Source: Ecdyonurus torrentis
Lineage: Eukaryota > Arthropoda > Insecta > Ephemeroptera > Heptageniidae
Length of the DNA stretch: 64,000 nt
Direction of reading: 5' to 3'
NCBI GenBank assembly: GCA_949318235.1
Contig: CASGGR010000026.1
Location: 169,001 to 233,000 of the forward strand
The notes beneath the pieces were generated by a model. That model was not told the DNA's origin. It was given only the letters and a program-made list of their open reading frames with translations, and did not search any database. Below are positions 59,730 through 64,000 of the stretch, piece after piece. Positions within the stretch are counted from its first letter, which is position 1, and each line of letters starts with the position of its first letter. The translations under genes and the position numbers were made by a program.

Positions 59730-60022
59730 CTAAAAAATATTGAAGGATTTAATCAATAACTTTTTTTAATATTTCATGGCTGAAAATTAGAAAATACGGT
59801 ATATCACTTACACATAGCTGTTATTTATTAAATATTTCTAAATTATGTATTTATAAAAATATAAAGTTAAGCCAGAAGTTGCTAGTTTTTAATTGTTTAT
59901 TTTTTTAATTTGTAAGTTTATTGGTTGCAACAACTTATTTTATTTATTTTATTCCTGATTCTGGGGGTTTCTTTTTTATTTTTTAGAAAATCAGGTTTCT
60001 ATTATTCGTTACGAGAATTAAT

Positions 60023-60191
<169 letters not shown>

Positions 60192-60210
60192 CGTCCTGGT
60201 TGCGGCAAAC

Positions 60211-60497
60211 CACCGTATCTCCATTGATCAAAATTTTCATAAAACGCGTATCTCCAGTGATAAAAATTTTCATAAAACGCGTATCTCCAGTGATCAAAAT
60301 ATTGATAAAACGCGTATCTCCAGTGATCAGAAATTTGAAAAAGCGCGTATTTCCAGTGATCAAAATATTAAAAAATAACGTATCTCCAATGATCAAAGTT
60401 TTTCATTTGAGAGCGTATCTCCAGTGATCAGCTTTGTTTAGAGCGTAACTCCAGTGATCAACTATTTTATTTTAGAGCGTATCTCCATTTATCATTT
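60211..60497. repeat. Tandem 33-bp units, left end of the foldback element
   Basis: Nine units of GCGTATCTCCAGTGATCA plus an AT-rich spacer of 12-17 bases. The first and last are the most diverged (CCATTGATCA, CCATTTATCA). Candidate transposase-binding array. Confidence 0.85.
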
Positions 60498-62616
60498 TAA
60501 TATATGGAGTTTTCAGTATTGAATTGTTTTAACTCGTTTTAATTAATTTTTTTAAGATATCTTGACGGCTAAATAGCTAAATATCGATATAAATATTGCA
60601 AAATATAAGATTATTTTAATTTACGGCTGACTGCGCTATCTCGCGATTTAATATGGTCGTACTAGTTCTAAAATCATTTAATAATTTTAATTTCAAAGCG
60701 GCGCCAATATTCGTCATTGGCGATTTTTGGCAATCTGACTGCTAAAATCGACTTACACACGTATTCTTTGATATATCTGTGAGCGAAAACAATTTTTTTT
60801 TCAATTTATCACCAAAACCATCTATTCGACACGGTTCGACATTAAAGCATAGGTTATCACCATATTGAGGCAAGTTATTGTGGCAGGTCATCCAAATTTT
60901 TATACAAGATAGTGCTCTGGGCCTTGTTAGTGTTTACGTTAAAAAATTCACGATTTTAAATTATTTTCTATTTTTTAGCGCCCCTTGAAATGTTTTGGTG
61001 TTTTCGGCAGTAACTCGGCGCCGAATCAACATAAAGTCGATCTGATTGTTGCAAATGGACGGCAATATTAATATCTAACAACGTTACAAGTTTTTTGAAT
61101 TTCAAATCATGCAAACGTAAGATTCTAGCAAAACATCGATCTATTTTTGAAAAATGGCCCGATAATCAAGGGGTAACCCTTGCTTTTTTTCATGAAAATA
61201 CTTTTAGTTCGATTTTTGTAATGTTAATGCCTACATTGATTAAATAGGACTTGCTAATTACGAAAATGGAATTGCGGGGCTTCAGATTTTATTATCAGCC
61301 AATCTAAGACCTTAAAACCAGCATTTTTCTTACTTTTTCGATGAACAGCCGTATGTTAGAGCTATTTAGGGGTGGATGAGGGTGACTTTAAACACAAAAA
61401 TCTTTGCGCAATAACTTAAAGGAACAGACCAGAGAAAATCATAAGCATTTATATCTAATAACACTAACTCACATTTTAATAACTTTAGTGTTTGTCTCAA
61501 AGCCGATTTATGCAATCCGCACAACATTTTCATGCTAATTTTTGTATGTTTTTGTTTTCAAAGCATGAATAGTTACTTAAATTGCATACTTTACATTATT
61601 TTTACGCTCTCTCGTAGGGCCACATTAACTTATAAAATTTTTAAACAGTTATAAATGTCCCATTTCGTGTTTATTCATTAAAAAGCACAACATGTTGTTT
61701 TATATAGTCTATAACTTTAAGAAAAAATCGATTATAGTTTTTAAACAACGCGAGGCAACATTTTTTAGCGATTTTTTAAAATTTGAAATAGGGGTTATAT
61801 GGGTATCTATCTGAGCAATATGGATCCAAGGTATGTTGGCGCACAATATATAGCCTTGCTTGGTGTTTTTATTATAAGTTCAAAGTCACCCTCATCCATC
61901 CCTAAATAGCCCTAACATCCGGCTGTTCATAAAAAAAGTAAGAAAAATGCTGGTTTTAGGGTCTGAGGTTGGATGATAATAAAATCTGAAGCCCCGCAAT
62001 TCCATTTTCGTAATTAGCAAGTCCTATTTAATCAATGTAGGCATTAATATTACAAATATCGAACTAAAAGTATTTTCATGAAAAAAAGCAAGGGTTGCCC
62101 CTTGATTATCGGACCATTTTTCAAGGGGTGCTGAAAATTAGAAAATAATTTTAAAATCGTGAATTTTTCAACGTGGACACTTACAAGGCGTAGAGCACTA
62201 TCTTGTATAAAAATTTGGTTGACCTGCCACAATAACTTGATAAAATATGGCGATAACCTATGCTTCAATGTCGAACCGTGTCGAATAGATGGTTTTGGTG
62301 AAAAATTGAAAAAAAATTGTTTTCGCTCACAGATATATTAAAGAATACGTGTGTAAGTCGATTTTAGCAGTCAGATTGCCAAAAATCGCTAATGGCGAAT
62401 ATTGGCGCCGCTTTGAAATTAAAATTATTTAATGATTTTAGAACTAATACGTCCATATTAGATCGCGAGATAGCGCAGTCAGCCGTAAATTAAAATAATC
62501 TTATATTTTGCAAAATTTATATCGATACTTAGCTATTTATCCGTCAAGATATCTTAAAAAAATTAATTAAAACGAGTTAAAACAATTAAATACTGAAAAC
62601 TCCATATATTATAATG

Positions 62617-62799
62617 ATAAATGGAGATACGCTCTAAAGTAAAATAGTTGATCACTGGAGATACGCGCTTTTTCAAAATTCTGATCACTGGAGATACGCG
62701 TTTTATTAATATTTTGATCACTGGAGATACGCCTTTTATGAAAATTTTGATCACTGGAGATACGCGTTATATGAAAATTTTGATCAATGGAGATACGGT
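62617..62799. repeat. Tandem 33-bp units, right end of the foldback element
   Basis: Six units of TGATCACTGGAGATACGC with spacers, in inverted orientation relative to the left set. The outermost unit reads TGATCAATGGAGATACGG, the mirror of the left outermost unit, so end units are conserved in pairs. Confidence 0.85.
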
Positions 62800-62817
62800 G
62801 GTTTGCCGCGACCAGGA

Positions 62818-62820
<3 letters not shown>

Positions 62821-62869
<49 letters not shown>
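62821..62869. repeat. (TA)n array at the right border of the foldback element
   Basis: TA run of about 49 bases directly after the foldback terminus. Confidence 0.95.
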
Positions 62870-62870
<1 letters not shown>

Positions 62871-64000
62871 AGTTTTTTTTTAAATTTTTACTATTTTAGA
62901 GGCTAATTTCACTATGAAATTTTTTTAGAATTGTAACTCGTTATATTGTTCCTGGGATTGACTTTAAGCCTTACAGGATCTCTTTATTATTATGTTTGTA
63001 GCGTTCTTCTAGCAAACACCCCATTGCACTCGCTGGTGGGACATTGTCACAAAAAAATTCATTGATTGTCAAATTTTGTTTTCTACAACTCAATTTAATA
63101 TAGTATTTTTTGTTTAAAATTTGTACGTGCAACTAATTAAAACGTCCCGCGACGTCGTGTTTTTATGATATTAACTTTTGAGCTACGTGTTAACTTTGAG
63201 CCTCTGCATCTTTGTTATTATTAAAGACAGATCTGAACATATTGCGAGTAAAAATATCTTCAGAATGTCTATTTTTTGGTAGTGCCAAAAAAAAGTTTGC
63301 AATGTACAGTGGTTGACCTAAAAAAGTGACGTTTGCGAATGTTCTTAAAACGCCGTTACTTTAAAATTAAGAAGTGAGATTTTTTTAACAGCGCTAGTGT
63401 AAAATACATCCTATGTACTACGGGTAATTTTGTCACTGTTATTGTATATCTCAAATTATAATGATAGTGTTTTAAAATTGTTCAATTTTGCGATTAAAAT
63501 GTAATCGATGCGTTATTGAGTCGATAAAGTAGGCAATAGGAGGGGAAATAAAATAGTATGTATAGGAGTATAGGTAATATTATAAACTCTACCTGGCTGC
63601 TGCTCGCTCGTTGCTCGTTGCTACTCTCTTTATAGTATAGACAATTTTTTTCTGACAACTTGTTCAGCGCATGCATTGCCCGATATTATGTATGCTGCTT
63701 GCTTTTAAAACAATTATATAATAGACTTTTAATTAAGTGTTAATAAGAAATGTATACAATTTAATATTTTTTATTATTAAAATATATTTAATTAAATTGT
63801 TAAGGGATAATTTTTTTTTTAAACTTTGTATTATAAAAAAAATTAACATTCGAATTAGCAGCTTGAATTTGGTTTGTAATTATACCAAAAAAAGTATGTG
63901 TTTTAAAGAAATTGTAAATTATTTTTACAAAGGAAAGTTTATTAAAAAAAACTGCAATATTTTTAAATCTTTTTTTTAATTTGAAATTAGTTGATTTCGT
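62870..64000. other. Intergenic DNA without recognised genes
   Basis: AT-rich. ACAGTGGTTGACCTAAAAAAG at 63306 resembles a Tc1/mariner terminus, but no mirrored partner was found. Short Leu/Ile/Lys-rich open frames near the end have no support. Confidence 0.4.

Noticed and set aside
60200..60427. Repeated peptide IKRVSPVIK as a possible repeat protein
   Set aside because: It is a shadow of the 33-bp DNA unit in the foldback element; the mirrored right arm gives the same artefact on the other strand.
60211..60497. Regularly spaced repeats as a CRISPR array
   Set aside because: Spacers are AT-rich and similar to each other, the array is mirrored at the other end of the element, and the genome is eukaryotic.
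63306..63330. Tc1/mariner-like terminus ACAGTGGTTGACC
   Set aside because: No inverted partner found within the window, so no element is called.

Overview
This is AT-rich eukaryotic nuclear DNA. It is intron-rich and crowded with microsatellites and mobile elements. There is no bacterial-style gene packing, no CRISPR array and no rRNA. Several signs point to an invertebrate, most likely an arthropod and possibly a hemipteran-like insect: Jockey/CR1-type LINEs with a PHD-like ORF1, a Penelope-like element (PLE), a mariner-type transposase with an arthropod-style helix-turn-helix, tRNA-derived SINEs and a CACTA-like transposase. The species call is inference only.

Region by region. 1-2974: the 3' part of a multi-exon plus-strand gene of unknown function, with phase-matched introns but several frame breaks. 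2975-5600: AT-rich duplicated DNA. 5620-6896: a LINE copy with ORF1 joined directly to its 3' hairpin. 6990-15185 (minus): a LINE (element 1) split by a second LINE (element 2), a nested insertion supported on both flanks. 15190-17460: dispersed repeats, a SINE and a small MITE between two (TA)n arrays. 17584-20000 (minus): a CACTA-like transposase with its three catalytic Asp blocks. 20100-24320: several MITEs, interleaved with exons of a minus-strand gene that starts at 25239. 25937-35960 (plus): a BEN-domain locus whose 5' exons all end in the same phase, so several splice combinations are possible; most of its later exons carry an in-frame stop or a frameshift. 35960-40640: MITEs, a SINE tail, a dispersed repeat and a 106-bp dimeric satellite. 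40639-45866: a 5.2-kb element with 1.45-kb inverted arms, a 200-N assembly gap and a nested 1.8-kb hAT-like element in its loop. 46190-54545: a Jockey-like LINE (ORF1, then endonuclease/RT) whose inter-ORF region holds a head-to-head pair of PLE copies flanked by (TA)n. 54548-56660: a foldback repeat, a rearranged mariner relic and a PLE remnant. 57163-59729: a minus-strand gene fragment. 60191-62819: a 2.6-kb foldback element with ~33-bp tandem units at both ends, itself flanked by (TA)n.

Two themes recur. First, many frame breaks fall in A/T homopolymers, in host-like genes and transposons alike, so sequence error must be weighed against real decay. Second, at least three unrelated inverted-repeat insertions sit exactly between (TA)n arrays. 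Almost everything was worked out by reading both strands by eye; family names rest on motifs, not database searches.
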